A stretch of DNA of 64,000 nt from Pseudomonas sp. AB6 (lineage in GTDB: Bacteria; Pseudomonadota; Gammaproteobacteria; Pseudomonadales; Pseudomonadaceae), in the NCBI RefSeq assembly GCF_034314105.1, contig NZ_JAVIWJ010000001.1:3646501-3710500 (forward strand), written 5' to 3'. The position numbers and the translations under genes are program-made. Shown one piece after another: positions 8,539-19,857 of this stretch; within the stretch, counting starts at the first letter, position 1, and each line of letters starts with the position of its first letter. Below the pieces are notes generated by a model. It made no database searches. It saw only the letters and a list, made by a program, of their open reading frames with translations, and was not told the DNA's origin.

Positions 8539-9738
8539 TTACGCCGCACTAAACAACTTATGCGGATCAATCACAAATTTCTTCGGCACACCGGCATCAA
8601 ATTCGCCATAACCACGTGGCGCCTGGTCCAGGCTGATCACCTCAACGCCGACGATGTCAGCGATATGGATGCGGTCCCACATGATGGCTTGCATCAGTTG
8701 GCGGTTGTACTTCATGACCGGAGTTTGGCCGGTGTGGAAGCTGTGAGATTTAGCCCAGCCCAGACCGAAGCGAATGCTCAGGCTGCCCATTTTCGCAGCG
8801 GCATCGACGGCACCTGGATCTTCGGTGACGTACAAGCCAGGAATACCGATCTTGCCAGCCACGCGAACCACGCCCATCAGCGAGTTAAGTACGGTAGCCG
8901 GAGCCTCGTGCTTCGCGCCGTCATGGCCATGACCGCGAGCTTCGAAGCCAACGGCGTCGACGGCACAGTCGACTTCCGGCTCACCCAGCAGTGCGACGAT
9001 CTGCTCGTGCAGTGGCGTGTCCAGGGACAGATCGGCGATTTCGAAGCCCTGAGCCTTGGCGTGGGCCAGGCGGACCGGGTTGACGTCACCGATGATCACC
9101 ACCGCAGCACCCAGCAGACGCGCCGAAGCAGCGGCCGCCAGACCGACCGGACCCGCCCCGGCGATATACACCGAGCTGCCTGGGCCAACGCCCGCCGTGA
9201 CAGCGCCGTGGTAACCGGTCGGCAAAATGTCGGAGAGACAGGTCAAGTCACGGATCTTTTCCATGGCCTTGTCGCGATCCGGCAGCTTGAGCAGGTTGAA
9301 GTCGGCATACGGCACCAGCACATACTCCGCTTGGCCACCGGTCCAGTCGCCCATGTCGACGTAACCGTAGGCACCGCCGGGGCGGCCCGGGTTGACGCTC
9401 AGGCAGACACCGGTGTGTTGCTCCTTGCACGAGCGGCACAGGCCGCAGGCTACGTTGAAAGGAACCGATACCAGGTCGCCGATCTTCAGGTTTTCGACGC
9501 CGCTGCCCATTTCGATCACTTCACCGGTGATCTCATGGCCAAGGACCAGGCCGACCTGGGCAGTGGTGCGGCCGCGTACCATGTGTTGATCGGAACCACA
9601 GATGTTGGTGGATACCACGCGCAGGATGACACCGTGCTCAATCTTCTTGCCGCGCGGATCCTGCATTTTGGGATAGTCGATTTTCTGTACTTCGACTTTG
9701 CCGCCGCCGAGATACACCACACCACGATTACCAGACAT
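8539..9738 (-). CDS. fdhA: Glutathione-independent formaldehyde dehydrogenase
   Basis: A 399-residue zinc-dependent medium-chain dehydrogenase that oxidises formaldehyde to formate with NAD in the cytosol. Visible are catalytic-zinc residues in NICGSDQH and GHE, the structural-zinc cysteines in CGLCRSCKEQHTGVC (residues 98-112), and the NAD-binding GAGPVGLAAA near residue 180. Length matches the P. putida enzyme. It closes the glyA-soxBDAG-purU-fdhA run, where it would remove formaldehyde released by sarcosine and dimethylglycine oxidation. The 105-base gap to purU suggests a partly separate transcript. Confidence 0.95.
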   Translation of the reverse strand: MSGNRGVVYLGGGKVEVQKIDYPKMQDPRGKKIEHGVILRVVSTNICGSDQHMVRGRTTAQVGLVLGHEITGEVIEMGSGVENLKIGDLVSVPFNVACGLCRSCKEQHTGVCLSVNPGRPGGAYGYVDMGDWTGGQAEYVLVPYADFNLLKLPDRDKAMEKIRDLTCLSDILPTGYHGAVTAGVGPGSSVYIAGAGPVGLAAAASARLLGAAVVIIGDVNPVRLAHAKAQGFEIADLSLDTPLHEQIVALLGEPEVDCAVDAVGFEARGHGHDGAKHEAPATVLNSLMGVVRVAGKIGIPGLYVTEDPGAVDAAAKMGSLSIRFGLGWAKSHSFHTGQTPVMKYNRQLMQAIMWDRIHIADIVGVEVISLDQAPRGYGEFDAGVPKKFVIDPHKLFSAA

Positions 9739-9843
9739 GCCGTCACCTCTGTATTTGTTGTTGTGAAGAGGAAGGGGGTGAGCTGCAAGTGCAAGCTCAC
9801 CTCGTACTGCTGTTCTCTTATTGCTTGCAGCTTAAAGCTGCAC

Positions 9844-10701
9844 CTAAAGCACCACCGTCCTGCTTGCGTTCAAAAACACCCGTCGTTCAATGTGATAACC
9901 CACTGCCCTGGCCAATGTTTGCGCCTCGATGTCACGACCTTTGGCAATCAGGTCTTCGGGGTAGTGGCTGTGATCGACCGTTTCGACGCCCTGAGCAATG
10001 ATCGGGCCTTCGTCGAGGTCGTTGTTAATGTAGTGCGCGGTTGCGCCGACCAGTTTTACGCCTTTGTTGTAGGCCTGATGATAGGGTTTTGCACCTTTGA
10101 AGCCCGGTAGCAACGAGTGGTGGATGTTGATCGCCCAGCCATCGAGACGACGGCACAGCTCGGGCGACAGCACTTGCATGTAGCGCGCAAGCACCACCAG
10201 TTCGGCGCCGGCTTCCTGAATTACTTGCCACACCTGACGCTCTTGTGCGGATTTATCATGGGGATCAAGGGCGAAATGGTGATAAGGGACATCATGCCAG
10301 CGTGCCAAGGGTTCCAGGTCAGGATGGTTGGACACCACAGCAACGACATCCATGGACAGTTGCCCGATGCGTTGACGATAAAGCAAGTCATTCAAGCAGT
10401 GATCAGCTTTGGAAACCATGATCACCACTTTAGGCCGGTAGTTGGGCGCTGTCAGTTCGAACGCCATCCCGAAAGCCTCACCACGCGCCGCCAAACCTGC
10501 GCGGAATGCCTCTTCATCAAAGCCCTCCGGTTGGCGAAACTCGACGCGAATGAAGAACCGGCTCGACAGCCGGTCATCGAAGGAGTGGTGCTCGGTCACG
10601 TAACAATTCTGCTCGTACAGATAGCGGGTCACCGCGTCCACCGTACCTAAAACGCTCGGGCAATCGGCAGTCAAAATCCATGTGTCGGGGGCGCGGCTCA
10701 T
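9844..10701 (-). CDS. purU: Formyltetrahydrofolate deformylase
   Basis: A 285-residue enzyme hydrolysing 10-formyl-THF to formate and THF. The start at 10701 (MSRAPD) follows a GGAA-type site; the longer frame runs into a REPIN. An N-terminal ACT domain (ILTADCPSVLGTVDAVTRYL) precedes the formyltransferase fold with the substrate and catalytic segment NIHHSLLPGFKGAKPYHQA, then GATAHYI and the late Asp in NNDLDEGPI. Its place behind soxG fits recycling of folate-bound one-carbon units during sarcosine breakdown. Confidence 0.95.
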   Translation of the reverse strand: MSRAPDTWILTADCPSVLGTVDAVTRYLYEQNCYVTEHHSFDDRLSSRFFIRVEFRQPEGFDEEAFRAGLAARGEAFGMAFELTAPNYRPKVVIMVSKADHCLNDLLYRQRIGQLSMDVVAVVSNHPDLEPLARWHDVPYHHFALDPHDKSAQERQVWQVIQEAGAELVVLARYMQVLSPELCRRLDGWAINIHHSLLPGFKGAKPYHQAYNKGVKLVGATAHYINNDLDEGPIIAQGVETVDHSHYPEDLIAKGRDIEAQTLARAVGYHIERRVFLNASRTVVL

Positions 10702-10730
10702 TTTCTGTTCCTTGTTTGCAAATTGACCCG

Positions 10731-10812
10731 TGGGACCGAATTCATTCGGAAGTGGAGCGCCGCGGTGCATCAGTCCAACCCAATTGCCCGCTTCCCGAAT
10801 GAATTCGGTCCT
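10731..10812. repeat. REPIN, GGGACCGAATTC family
   Basis: Arms TGGGACCGAATTCATTCGG and CCGAATGAATTCGGTCC face each other across the purU-soxG gap. The same family occurs at 19744-19832. Confidence 0.8.
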
Positions 10813-10819
10813 ACAGTGA

Positions 10820-11452
10820 TTAGCCTTGGATACTCAACCCATACTCCGCACTGGCATCTTGCAGCCACATCCACCAGTAATCGGAGAACGAGCGGCGGAT
10901 GACTAATTCCCAGGTCTGCTCGCCGGTACGACGAATCACCAATTGCGATTTGGCGAATACAGTGCCGATCGCCTTACCCACCGGGAAATTATTCGGGTGC
11001 ACGTCGTAGCTGGTGGATTTCATCAGCAGTTCGCGAACCTTTGGTCCGGTGAGTTCCAGCAGGCTTTGTCCGCCGCTGACGTTGATGACGGCGATGTGAT
11101 GCCCGACCAATGCGTCGCGCAAACGCTGCTCAGCGCCCATTTCTTCGCCGCTCGGAACAATCAGCAGCCATTCATCCGGACCGAGCCACTGCAATGAGCT
11201 TTCGCCGCTGATCACAACCTTGAGTGCGCCCGGTAACTCCATGCCCAAGGCTTTATGTACACCTGCGGCGAAGGCTGCGTCATGACCATCGCCACGAAGT
11301 GTCAGATGGCCCAACAATTTTTTCTCGCGCAGCGTCACGCCAGGGTTGTTGCGGCCCTTGCCGACCAAGCTGCCGAGGTCGGCGTGAAACAACGGTGACT
11401 CGGCTTTTTCACCGGTCGTTGGCCGTTGTTGGTAAACGTTGGCTGTGGTCAT
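10820..11452 (-). CDS. soxG: Sarcosine oxidase gamma subunit
   Basis: A 210-residue subunit of heterotetrameric sarcosine oxidase, which oxidises sarcosine to glycine with transfer of the methyl group to THF or release as formaldehyde. The start at 11452 (MTTANVYQQ) follows AGGT; an ATG at 11485 is less likely. Features include LGPDEWLLIVPSG, INVSGGQSLLELTGP, and FSDYWWMWLQDA near the end, typical of this GcvT-like small subunit. It is last of the soxBDAG set. Confidence 0.93.
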   Translation of the reverse strand: MTTANVYQQRPTTGEKAESPLFHADLGSLVGKGRNNPGVTLREKKLLGHLTLRGDGHDAAFAAGVHKALGMELPGALKVVISGESSLQWLGPDEWLLIVPSGEEMGAEQRLRDALVGHHIAVINVSGGQSLLELTGPKVRELLMKSTSYDVHPNNFPVGKAIGTVFAKSQLVIRRTGEQTWELVIRRSFSDYWWMWLQDASAEYGLSIQG

Positions 11453-11494
11453 AGAGCACCTGTTTGAATTCTGTATTGTTGCCAAAACGCGCTC

Positions 11495-11570
11495 TGTAGA
11501 GCCAACTTGTTGGCGAAGCGGTAGATCTGGATTACCGCGTCAAACCTCTCGCCAAAAGTTAGCTTCTACA
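11495..11570. repeat. REPIN, GCCAACTTGTTGGCGA family
   Basis: Arms TGTAGAGCCAACTTGTTGGC and the partly complementary segment ending TTAGCTTCTACA surround 30-odd bases between soxG and soxA. It interrupts the sox operon and may affect stability of the transcript segments. Confidence 0.75.
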
Positions 11571-11586
11571 GGTTAAGCAACCCGCG

Positions 11587-14500
11587 TCAAACGTTCTGCT
11601 GTTCGCCTTTGGGATCGAAGAACACCGAGGAGCAAATTTCGGCTTCGATCACGCTGCCATCGGCCAACGGTGCGAACACCCTTTCACCCATGCGCTTCAA
11701 GCCGCCTTTGACCACACCCAGCGCAAACGAATAACCCAGCGTGCCGTTGGTGTAGCTCGACGTCACGTGTCCAACCATCGTCATCGGGATCGACTGTTTA
11801 GTGTCGAACACCAACTGCGCACCTTCCGGCAACCATTTGGTCGGATCAATCGGCTTGAGGCCCACCAACTGCTTACGTTGATCACGCACGCAATCTTCAC
11901 GGTTCATGCCACGCCAGCCCAACCACGAGAACGGTTTGGTCCGGCCAACACACCAGCCCATGTTCAAGTCATCCGGAGTCATCGAGCCGTCGGTGTCTTG
12001 GCCGACGATGATGAAACCCTTCTCGGCCCGCAGCACGTGCATGGTTTCGGTGCCATACGGGGTCAGGTTGTACTGCTTGCCCGCTTCGATGATTTTTTCC
12101 AGAACGCCCATGGCGTAGTTGGCCTGGATATTCACTTCGTAGGACAGCTCACCGGTGAACGAGATACGGAACACCCGTGCCGGGACGCCGCCGACCAAGC
12201 CTTCTTTCCAGGTCATGAACGGGAACGCGTCCTTGTCTAGATCGATGTCGGTGACTTGGCTGAGCAGCTTGCGGCTATTCGGGCCGGATAACGTCAAGGT
12301 TGCCCAATGGTCAGTCACAGAAGTGAAGTACACCTTCAGGTCTGGCCATTCGGTCTGTTGATAGATTTCCAGCCATTGCAATACGCGTGCAGCGCCGCCA
12401 GTGGTGGTGGTCATCAAGAAGTGGTTGTCGGCGAGGCAAGCGGTTACGCCGTCGTCGAAGACCATGCCGTCTTCTTTACACATCAGGCCGTAACGCGCCT
12501 TGCCCACGTCGAGTTTGGTCCAGGCGTTAGTGTAGATGCGGTTGAGAAACTCACGGGCATCCGGGCCTTGAATGTCGATTTTGCCCAGTGTCGAGGCATC
12601 GAGCAGGCCGACGCTGTCGCGCACGGCTTTGCATTCACGGCTGACGGCTGCGTGCAGGTCTTCGCCGTTTTTCGGGAAGTACCACGGACGCTTCCACTGA
12701 CCGACATCTTCGAATTCGGCACCGTTTTTAACGTGCCAGGCGTGCAGCGCCGTGAAGCGCACAGGCTCGAAGATGTGACCGGCGTGACGACCGGCGATGG
12801 CGCCGAAGGTGACCGGGGTGTAGTTCGGGCGGAACATCGTAGTGCCCATTTCGGTGATCGACATGTTCAACGAGCGGGCAGCAATCGCCAGACCGTTGAC
12901 GTTGCCGAGCTTGCCTTGATCGGTACCGAAACCCAGTGCGGTATAGCGCTTAACGTGTTCAACCGACTCAAAGCCTTCGCGGGTCGCCAGTTCAATGGCG
13001 GCGGCGGTGACGTCGTTTTGCAGGTCGACGAATTGCTTGGGCGCCCGTGCCGTGGCTTTTTCGTGCGGCACCTGGAACAACGCCAGGGTCGGCTCTTCCA
13101 AACGGGTCAGCGCTTTGGGCAATGTGCCTTCAACGATCTTGAAGCCCGCTTCATTGGCTGCGCGAGCGCCGCCTTCAAAGCCATCGGCCAGGGCATCAGC
13201 CAAGCCGAACACACCATTGATACCGCCAACGCACACGCGTTTCTGCGGTGCTTCGCCCGGTACGAAACCGAGGATGTCTTCACGCCAGATCGGCTTGCCG
13301 CCCAAATGGGAGGCCAAGTGAACGATGGGGCTGTAACCACCGGAGCTGCCGACCAAATCGCAATCGAGCCACTCGCCAGGGCTGGTAACGCGATGGCCTT
13401 TGACGTCGATGGCGGCAATCCGCGCGGCAGTTACGCGCTTGGTGCCACGCGCTTCAACTACGGCGCTGGAGGTCAGAATCCGAATGCCTTTGGCCCGTGC
13501 TTCTTCAACCAACGCACCGCGTGGATTGCTCCGGGCGTCAGCGATAGCCACCACTTGCAGGCTAGCGTCGAGCCAATCCAATGCAACGCGGTAGGCGTAA
13601 TCGTTGTTGGTCGACAGCACCAGTTTTTTACCCGGTGCCACGCCGTAACGACGCACGTAGGTGGAAACAGCGCCAGCCAGCATGTTGCCCGGCACGTCGT
13701 TGTTGCCGTAAACCAGTGGACGCTCGTGAGTACCGGTCGCCAGCACGACACGCTTGGCGCGAACCCGGTGCATACGCTGACGTACTTGGCCGATTGGCGC
13801 ACGGTCACCGAGGTGATCGGCCAGGCGCTCGTGAATGGTCAGGAAGTTATGGTCGTGGTAGCCGTTGACCGTGGCGCGGGGCAACAGGATTACGTCCGGC
13901 AGGGTCTTCAGCTCAGCCAGCACCGTCGCAACCCATTCGGCCGCCGGTTTGCCATCCAGGCTTTCACGGCTGTCGAGCAGGCTGCCGCCGAACTCTTCCT
14001 GTTCATCGGCGAGGATGACCCGAGCACCGCTGCGACCAGCAGCCAATGCAGCAGCCAGGCCAGCAGGGCCGGCGCCCACAATCAACACGTCACAGTGATG
14101 GTTCATCGCATCGTAGGTGTCAGGGTCGTTCTCAGTCGGCGAACGGCCAAGACCCGCGGCCTTACGAATGTACTTCTCGTAGGTCATCCAGAACGATTGC
14201 GGGTACATGAAGGTTTTGTAGTAGAAGCCCGGCGGCATCAGCTTGCCGCCGACCTTACCGAGAATCCCCATCACGTCAGTGTTTACGCTCGGCCAGCCGT
14301 TGGTGCTGGTGGCGACCAAACCCTGATACAGCGCTTGTTGCGTGGCGCGCACGTTGGGAATTTGCGTGGCTTCGGTCGAACCGATCTGCAATACCGCGTT
14401 CGGCTCTTCGGAGCCGGCGGCGAAAATCCCTCGAGGACGCGAATACTTGAAGCTGCGGCCAACAATGTCGACGCCATTGGCCAGCAATGCAGCGGCCAAT

Positions 14501-14604
14501 GTGTCGCCTTCATAGCCCTGATAGCTCTGGCCATTGAAGGTAAAATTCAGCACCTTACTACGGTCGATACGGCCACCGTTAGGCAGGCGATTGTTCTGGC
14601 TCAT
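11587..14604 (-). CDS. soxA: Sarcosine oxidase alpha subunit
   Basis: A 1005-residue subunit, the usual length. The N-terminal part (LNFTFNGQSYQGYEGDTLAA) is the 2Fe-2S-ferredoxin-like domain found in this family. A dinucleotide-binding domain for NAD follows (VLIVGAGPAGLAAALAAGRSG, about residue 172). The C-terminal half (from about residue 600) is GcvT-like and binds folate, with RDSVGLLDASTLGKIDIQGPD and the terminal GYSFALGVVKGG. It overlaps soxD by 4 bases. Cytosolic complex with SoxB, SoxD and SoxG. Confidence 0.96.
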   Translation of the reverse strand: MSQNNRLPNGGRIDRSKVLNFTFNGQSYQGYEGDTLAAALLANGVDIVGRSFKYSRPRGIFAAGSEEPNAVLQIGSTEATQIPNVRATQQALYQGLVATSTNGWPSVNTDVMGILGKVGGKLMPPGFYYKTFMYPQSFWMTYEKYIRKAAGLGRSPTENDPDTYDAMNHHCDVLIVGAGPAGLAAALAAGRSGARVILADEQEEFGGSLLDSRESLDGKPAAEWVATVLAELKTLPDVILLPRATVNGYHDHNFLTIHERLADHLGDRAPIGQVRQRMHRVRAKRVVLATGTHERPLVYGNNDVPGNMLAGAVSTYVRRYGVAPGKKLVLSTNNDYAYRVALDWLDASLQVVAIADARSNPRGALVEEARAKGIRILTSSAVVEARGTKRVTAARIAAIDVKGHRVTSPGEWLDCDLVGSSGGYSPIVHLASHLGGKPIWREDILGFVPGEAPQKRVCVGGINGVFGLADALADGFEGGARAANEAGFKIVEGTLPKALTRLEEPTLALFQVPHEKATARAPKQFVDLQNDVTAAAIELATREGFESVEHVKRYTALGFGTDQGKLGNVNGLAIAARSLNMSITEMGTTMFRPNYTPVTFGAIAGRHAGHIFEPVRFTALHAWHVKNGAEFEDVGQWKRPWYFPKNGEDLHAAVSRECKAVRDSVGLLDASTLGKIDIQGPDAREFLNRIYTNAWTKLDVGKARYGLMCKEDGMVFDDGVTACLADNHFLMTTTTGGAARVLQWLEIYQQTEWPDLKVYFTSVTDHWATLTLSGPNSRKLLSQVTDIDLDKDAFPFMTWKEGLVGGVPARVFRISFTGELSYEVNIQANYAMGVLEKIIEAGKQYNLTPYGTETMHVLRAEKGFIIVGQDTDGSMTPDDLNMGWCVGRTKPFSWLGWRGMNREDCVRDQRKQLVGLKPIDPTKWLPEGAQLVFDTKQSIPMTMVGHVTSSYTNGTLGYSFALGVVKGGLKRMGERVFAPLADGSVIEAEICSSVFFDPKGEQQNV

Positions 14605-14915
14605 GCCTTGTCTCCCAATACCGGAGTAGCCGCTTTAGCGGTGAACTGCGGTTTCTCGCCGATCAGGTAAGTCTCGAGAATTTCGTAGGTCACGGTGTCA
14701 CGGGTCGCATTGAAATACTGACGGCAACCGGCAACGTGGTCCCACAACTCGTGATGTAGGCCGCGTGGGTTATCGCGGAAAAACATGTAATCGCCCCACT
14801 CAGCATCAGTGCAGGTGTTCGGGTCCAATGGACGCGGGATATGAGCCTGCCCCGAAGCGTGAAACTCCTCTTCAGAGCGCAACTCGCCACAGTGAGGACA
14901 GAAGATGTGCAACAT
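14601..14915 (-). CDS. soxD: Sarcosine oxidase delta subunit
   Basis: A 104-residue zinc-binding subunit with CPHCGELRSEEEF near the N-terminus and the later HHELWDHVAGC supplying the remaining ligands (CxxC...H...C). It lies 14 bases after soxB and overlaps soxA. Confidence 0.95.
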   Translation of the reverse strand: MLHIFCPHCGELRSEEEFHASGQAHIPRPLDPNTCTDAEWGDYMFFRDNPRGLHHELWDHVAGCRQYFNATRDTVTYEILETYLIGEKPQFTAKAATPVLGDKA

Positions 14916-14929
14916 AGGGATTTCTCCTG

Positions 14930-16180
14930 TTAGTGGGCGACAGCCGCGGCGCCGTGTTCGTCGATCAGCGCACCGTTGTGGAAACGGTCGATGGAAAATG
15001 GTTTTGCCAAGGGGTGCATCTCGCCTTTAGCAAGGCTTGCGGCAAACACGTTGCCCGAACCCGGAGTGGCTTTGAAACCACCGGTGCCCCAACCGCAGTT
15101 GAAGAACATGTTGCCCACCGGGGTCTTGGAAATGATCGGACACGCGTCTGGCGTGGTGTCAACGATACCGCCCCACTGACGGTTCATGCGCACACGGGAC
15201 AACACCGGGAACATCTCGACGATGGCCTGAATCGTGTGTTCGATCACCGGGTATGAACCGCGTTGACCATAGCCAACCCAACCGTCGATACCGGCACCGA
15301 TCACCAAGTCGCCCTTGTCGGACTGGCTGATGTAGCCGTGAACCGCGTTGGACATGATCACGCTGTCGATAATCGGTTTGATCGGCTCAGACACCAGTGC
15401 TTGCAGCGGGTGTGATTCGATCGGCAGGCGGAAGCCCGCCAGTTTAGCCATGTGCCCGGAGTTACCAGCAGTGACGACGCCGACGCGCTTGGCGCCGATG
15501 AAGCCTTTATTGGTTTCCACACCGATGCACACGCCGTTTTCTTTACGGAAACCAATGACTTCGGTTTGTTGAATCAGGTCAACGCCCAAGGCGTCAGCCG
15601 CGCGGGCAAAGCCCCAGGCCACAGCATCGTGACGCGCAACGCCGCCACGGCGTTGAACGGTGGCGCCGATGATCGGATAACGGGTGTTTTTCGAGCAGTC
15701 CAGGTACGGGATTTCTTCTGCGACCTGTTTCTGATTGAGCAACTCGCCGTCCACGCCGTTCAGACGGTTAGCACTGACCCGGCGTTCTGAGTCGCGCATG
15801 TCTTGCAGGGTATGGCACAGGTTATAGACGCCGCGCTGAGAGAACATCACGTTGTAGTTGATGTCCTGCGACAAGCCTTCCCACAGTTTCATGGCGTGCT
15901 CGTACAAGTGCGCCGATTCGTCCCACAAGTAGTTGGAGCGCACGATGGTGGTGTTGCGCGCGGTGTTGCCGCCGCCCAACCAACCTTTTTCGACCACGGC
16001 CACGTTAGTGATGCCGTGCTCTTTGGCTAAATAGTAAGCCGTGGCCAAACCATGCCCGCCGCCGCCGACGATAACCACGTCGTAGACTTTTTTCGGGGTC
16101 GGCGTGCGCCACATCTTCTGCCAGTTTTCATGATGGCTGAGGGAGTGCTTGAAGAGGCCGAAGCCTGAGTAATGCTGCAT
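14930..16180 (-). CDS. soxB: Sarcosine oxidase beta subunit
   Basis: A 416-residue flavoprotein carrying the amine-oxidising site. The FAD-binding motif [18 protein letters not shown] sits at residue 35 and the family fingerprint [17 protein letters not shown] follows; [13 protein letters not shown] contains the region around the covalent flavin His. It lies 15 bases behind glyA and begins the sox genes. Confidence 0.96.
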   Translation of the reverse strand: MQHYSGFGLFKHSLSHHENWQKMWRTPTPKKVYDVVIVGGGGHGLATAYYLAKEHGITNVAVVEKGWLGGGNTARNTTIVRSNYLWDESAHLYEHAMKLWEGLSQDINYNVMFSQRGVYNLCHTLQDMRDSERRVSANRLNGVDGELLNQKQVAEEIPYLDCSKNTRYPIIGATVQRRGGVARHDAVAWGFARAADALGVDLIQQTEVIGFRKENGVCIGVETNKGFIGAKRVGVVTAGNSGHMAKLAGFRLPIESHPLQALVSEPIKPIIDSVIMSNAVHGYISQSDKGDLVIGAGIDGWVGYGQRGSYPVIEHTIQAIVEMFPVLSRVRMNRQWGGIVDTTPDACPIISKTPVGNMFFNCGWGTGGFKATPGSGNVFAASLAKGEMHPLAKPFSIDRFHNGALIDEHGAAAVAH

Positions 16181-16195
16181 GGATCTACTCCTGAC

Positions 16196-17449
<1,254 letters not shown>

Positions 17450-17856
17450 CGCGGTTCTCCCAGCGGCGGCGCTGCGCCTAGCTTATCGATAGGGCTTGTA
17501 AAGCGCCCTTTGGATGCGATGGTAGGTCCGACGCAGACAGGCCAAATGCCTATGGACGCCACGCAAAGGTGCGTTTACGACATGGGTTGGCGCGCAGAGA
17601 TAATTGGTGGCTAAAGATGTAGGAGCGGGCTTGCCTCCGATGGAGCGCGAGGCGATCCCAAAGGCTGAATTCAAGGTTTACGACTGCTGCGCATCTGATC
17701 GCGAGCAAGCGCGCGGTAGGAGCCGCCGTGCGATGAATGTTCGATGCCTACTATTTATTCCGGGCCTGCCGAAATCCTGTGGAAGTGGGCTTGCCAACGA
17801 AAGCGTCAATGCAGCCGGCCCAGGTTTTCCGCTCGAAATCAGCGGGGGGGGGCCAG
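17450..17856. other. Intergenic region upstream of glyA
   Basis: About 400 bases between the glyA start and the traX-like stop. No gene with a credible start is visible. It contains GTAGGAGCGGGCTTGCC near 17619 and GTGGAAGTGGGCTTGCC near 17777, two decayed REP units, and a run of nine G near 17845. The glyA-sox promoter must lie in the part next to 17450. Confidence 0.6.
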
Positions 17857-18588
17857 CTACAGTGGCCCGACTGCTGTCCGCAGGGCCAATAACAGCAAAA
17901 AATGCACGGGATAGATTGCGTACGCCCAGCGGCGCATGGGCCAAATCGCGATAGGTGGATGAGAGCGCAAGATCGCCAGCCCGATCAACGGCGCAGACAA
18001 GCACACGATAATCCCGCCAATCGAGATTGGGTCACCCCAACTGGCGCCGGCAAACATTTGCGGCCAGGCATTGCTTGCCAAACACACTGCCCCCGGCAAC
18101 AGCGCGGCGTACCAGGGTCTGCGCAGCGCCCATAAAAACGACAACGGTAACAGTGCACCATAAAAGCCGAACATCAGCTGTTCGCGAAAAACCCATGCCA
18201 GCAGCAATGCCAAGCCTGCCAGCACCCACGCCGAAACCGTGCGATCAATCCAGCCCCGCGCCACCAGCAGCCCTACAGCCAACGTCGGCATCACGCTCAA
18301 CGTCGTCGCATCAGCCGATATGTACAGGCGATACGGCAGTTCCGCCACACACGCGAACACCACCATCGATCCCAAATAACGCCACTGAACGCCCTGACCC
18401 GATCCTTTACGTGCAAGATTGGCGGCAATCGCCAGGCAAAACCACGGAAAGGCCAAGCGGCCCGGCACGTATAGAATGTTCAGCGACCAGCCTACATAGC
18501 GCAGATGATCGAGAACCATGCTCAGCACCGCCAACCACTTCAACAGGTCTAGCGCGGTGTCTCTTGTCATCGTTTGCGACGATCTCAT
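17857..18588 (-). CDS. TraX-family integral membrane protein
   Basis: The start is placed at 18588 (MRSSQTMTRD) with GGAG four bases upstream; the frame continues to 18783 but over the divergent ltaE start. The product has 243 residues and about seven to eight hydrophobic segments, beginning with DLLKWLAVLSMVLDHLRYVG, the TraX family opening. TraX of F acetylates pilin; chromosomal relatives are uncharacterised acyltransferase-like proteins. No conjugation genes are nearby, so a pilus role is unlikely. Confidence 0.8.
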   Translation of the reverse strand: MRSSQTMTRDTALDLLKWLAVLSMVLDHLRYVGWSLNILYVPGRLAFPWFCLAIAANLARKGSGQGVQWRYLGSMVVFACVAELPYRLYISADATTLSVMPTLAVGLLVARGWIDRTVSAWVLAGLALLLAWVFREQLMFGFYGALLPLSFLWALRRPWYAALLPGAVCLASNAWPQMFAGASWGDPISIGGIIVCLSAPLIGLAILRSHPPIAIWPMRRWAYAIYPVHFLLLLALRTAVGPL

Positions 18589-18680
18589 AACGCTCCACAG
18601 TCGGGCAAAACCGAACAACCCATGACCTGAACCCGCAATCGTGGGTAAAGTGCGCCATCTTCGATCAAAGGGAATCGGCC

Positions 18681-19724
18681 ATGACAGATAAAAGCCAGCA
18701 GTTTGCCAGCGACAACTACTCCGGGATCTGCCCCGAGGCCTGGGCCGCCATGGAACAGGCCAATCACGGCCATCAAAGGGCATATGGCGATGATGAATGG
18801 ACCGCTCGCGCGTCGGATCATTTCCGTCAATTGTTCGAAACCGACTGCGAGGTGTTTTTCGCCTTCAACGGCACCGCCGCCAACTCTCTGGCGTTGTCGT
18901 CGTTATGCCAGAGTTACCATAGCGTTATCTGCTCGGAAACCGCCCACGTCGAAACCGACGAATGCGGCGCGCCTGAGTTTTTTTCAAACGGTTCCAAACT
19001 GCTGACCGCCCGCAGCGAAAACGGCAAGCTGACCCCGGAGTCGATTCGCGAAGTCGCACTCAAGCGTCAGGATATTCACTACCCCAAACCCCGGGTTGTG
19101 ACCCTGACCCAAGCAACTGAAGTCGGCAGCGTTTATCAGATAGAAGAACTCAAGGCCATCAGCGCCACCTGCAAAGAACTCGGTCTGCACCTGCACATGG
19201 ACGGCGCGCGATTCTCCAATGCCTGCGCCTTCCTTAATTGCACACCCGCCGAGCTGACGTGGAAAGCCGGCATTGATGTGTTGTGTTTCGGCGGCACCAA
19301 AAACGGCATGGCAGTGGGCGAAGCGATTCTGTTCTTCAACCACAAGCTGGCCGAAGACTTCGATTACCGCTGCAAACAAGCCGGGCAATTGGCGTCGAAG
19401 ATGCGCTTCCTCTCAGCGCCATGGGTTGGCCTGCTGGAAAACGACGCATGGCTCAAGCACGCCCGCCATGCCAACCATTGCGCGCAACTGCTCGCGGAAT
19501 TGGTGAAAGACATTCCCGGCGTAGAACTCATGTTTCCGGTGCAAGCTAACGGCGTGTTCTTACAGATGTCGGAACCTGCGATCAAAGCACTGACGAATAA
19601 AGGCTGGCGCTTCTACACCTTCATCGGCGATGGAGGCGCGCGGTTCATGTGCTCATGGGATACCGAGGAAGACCGCGTACGTGAATTGGCGGCGGACATT
19701 CGGTTAGTGATGCAGGCGGGATAA
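18681..19724 (+). CDS. ltaE: Low-specificity L-threonine aldolase
   Basis: A 347-residue PLP enzyme splitting L-threonine/allo-threonine into glycine and acetaldehyde. Visible are FAFNGTAANSLAL, the segment HMDGARFSNA with the PLP-ring Asp, and the PLP lysine in CFGGTKNGMAVGE near residue 208. It sits divergent to the traX-like gene and near glyA, in line with a glycine/serine theme. Confidence 0.93.
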   Translation: MTDKSQQFASDNYSGICPEAWAAMEQANHGHQRAYGDDEWTARASDHFRQLFETDCEVFFAFNGTAANSLALSSLCQSYHSVICSETAHVETDECGAPEFFSNGSKLLTARSENGKLTPESIREVALKRQDIHYPKPRVVTLTQATEVGSVYQIEELKAISATCKELGLHLHMDGARFSNACAFLNCTPAELTWKAGIDVLCFGGTKNGMAVGEAILFFNHKLAEDFDYRCKQAGQLASKMRFLSAPWVGLLENDAWLKHARHANHCAQLLAELVKDIPGVELMFPVQANGVFLQMSEPAIKALTNKGWRFYTFIGDGGARFMCSWDTEEDRVRELAADIRLVMQAG

Positions 19725-19743
19725 ATGCAGATTGGTGGCTTTT

Positions 19744-19832
19744 CTGTGGGACCGAATTTATTCGGGAATTGGGCGGCGCGGACTGTCGGTAACACCGCGT
19801 TGTTTCCTTCCCGAATGAATTCGGTCCCACAG
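19744..19832. repeat. REPIN, GGGACCGAATTT family
   Basis: Arms CTGTGGGACCGAATTTATTC and GAATGAATTCGGTCCCACAG lie between the convergent ltaE and zapA genes. Near match to the element at 10731-10812. Confidence 0.85.
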
Positions 19833-19857
19833 AGTTGCACCGCATTACCGGCTCGAT

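Noticed and set aside
8560..10110. 516-codon plus-strand frame opposite fdhA and purU
   Set aside because: It spans two real minus-strand genes and their terminator side, with composition of a reverse-complement shadow.
12307..14670. 787-codon open frame on the plus strand opposite soxA
   Set aside because: It is antisense to a clear 1005-residue soxA and shows no domain features; long antisense frames are common opposite GC-rich Pseudomonas genes.
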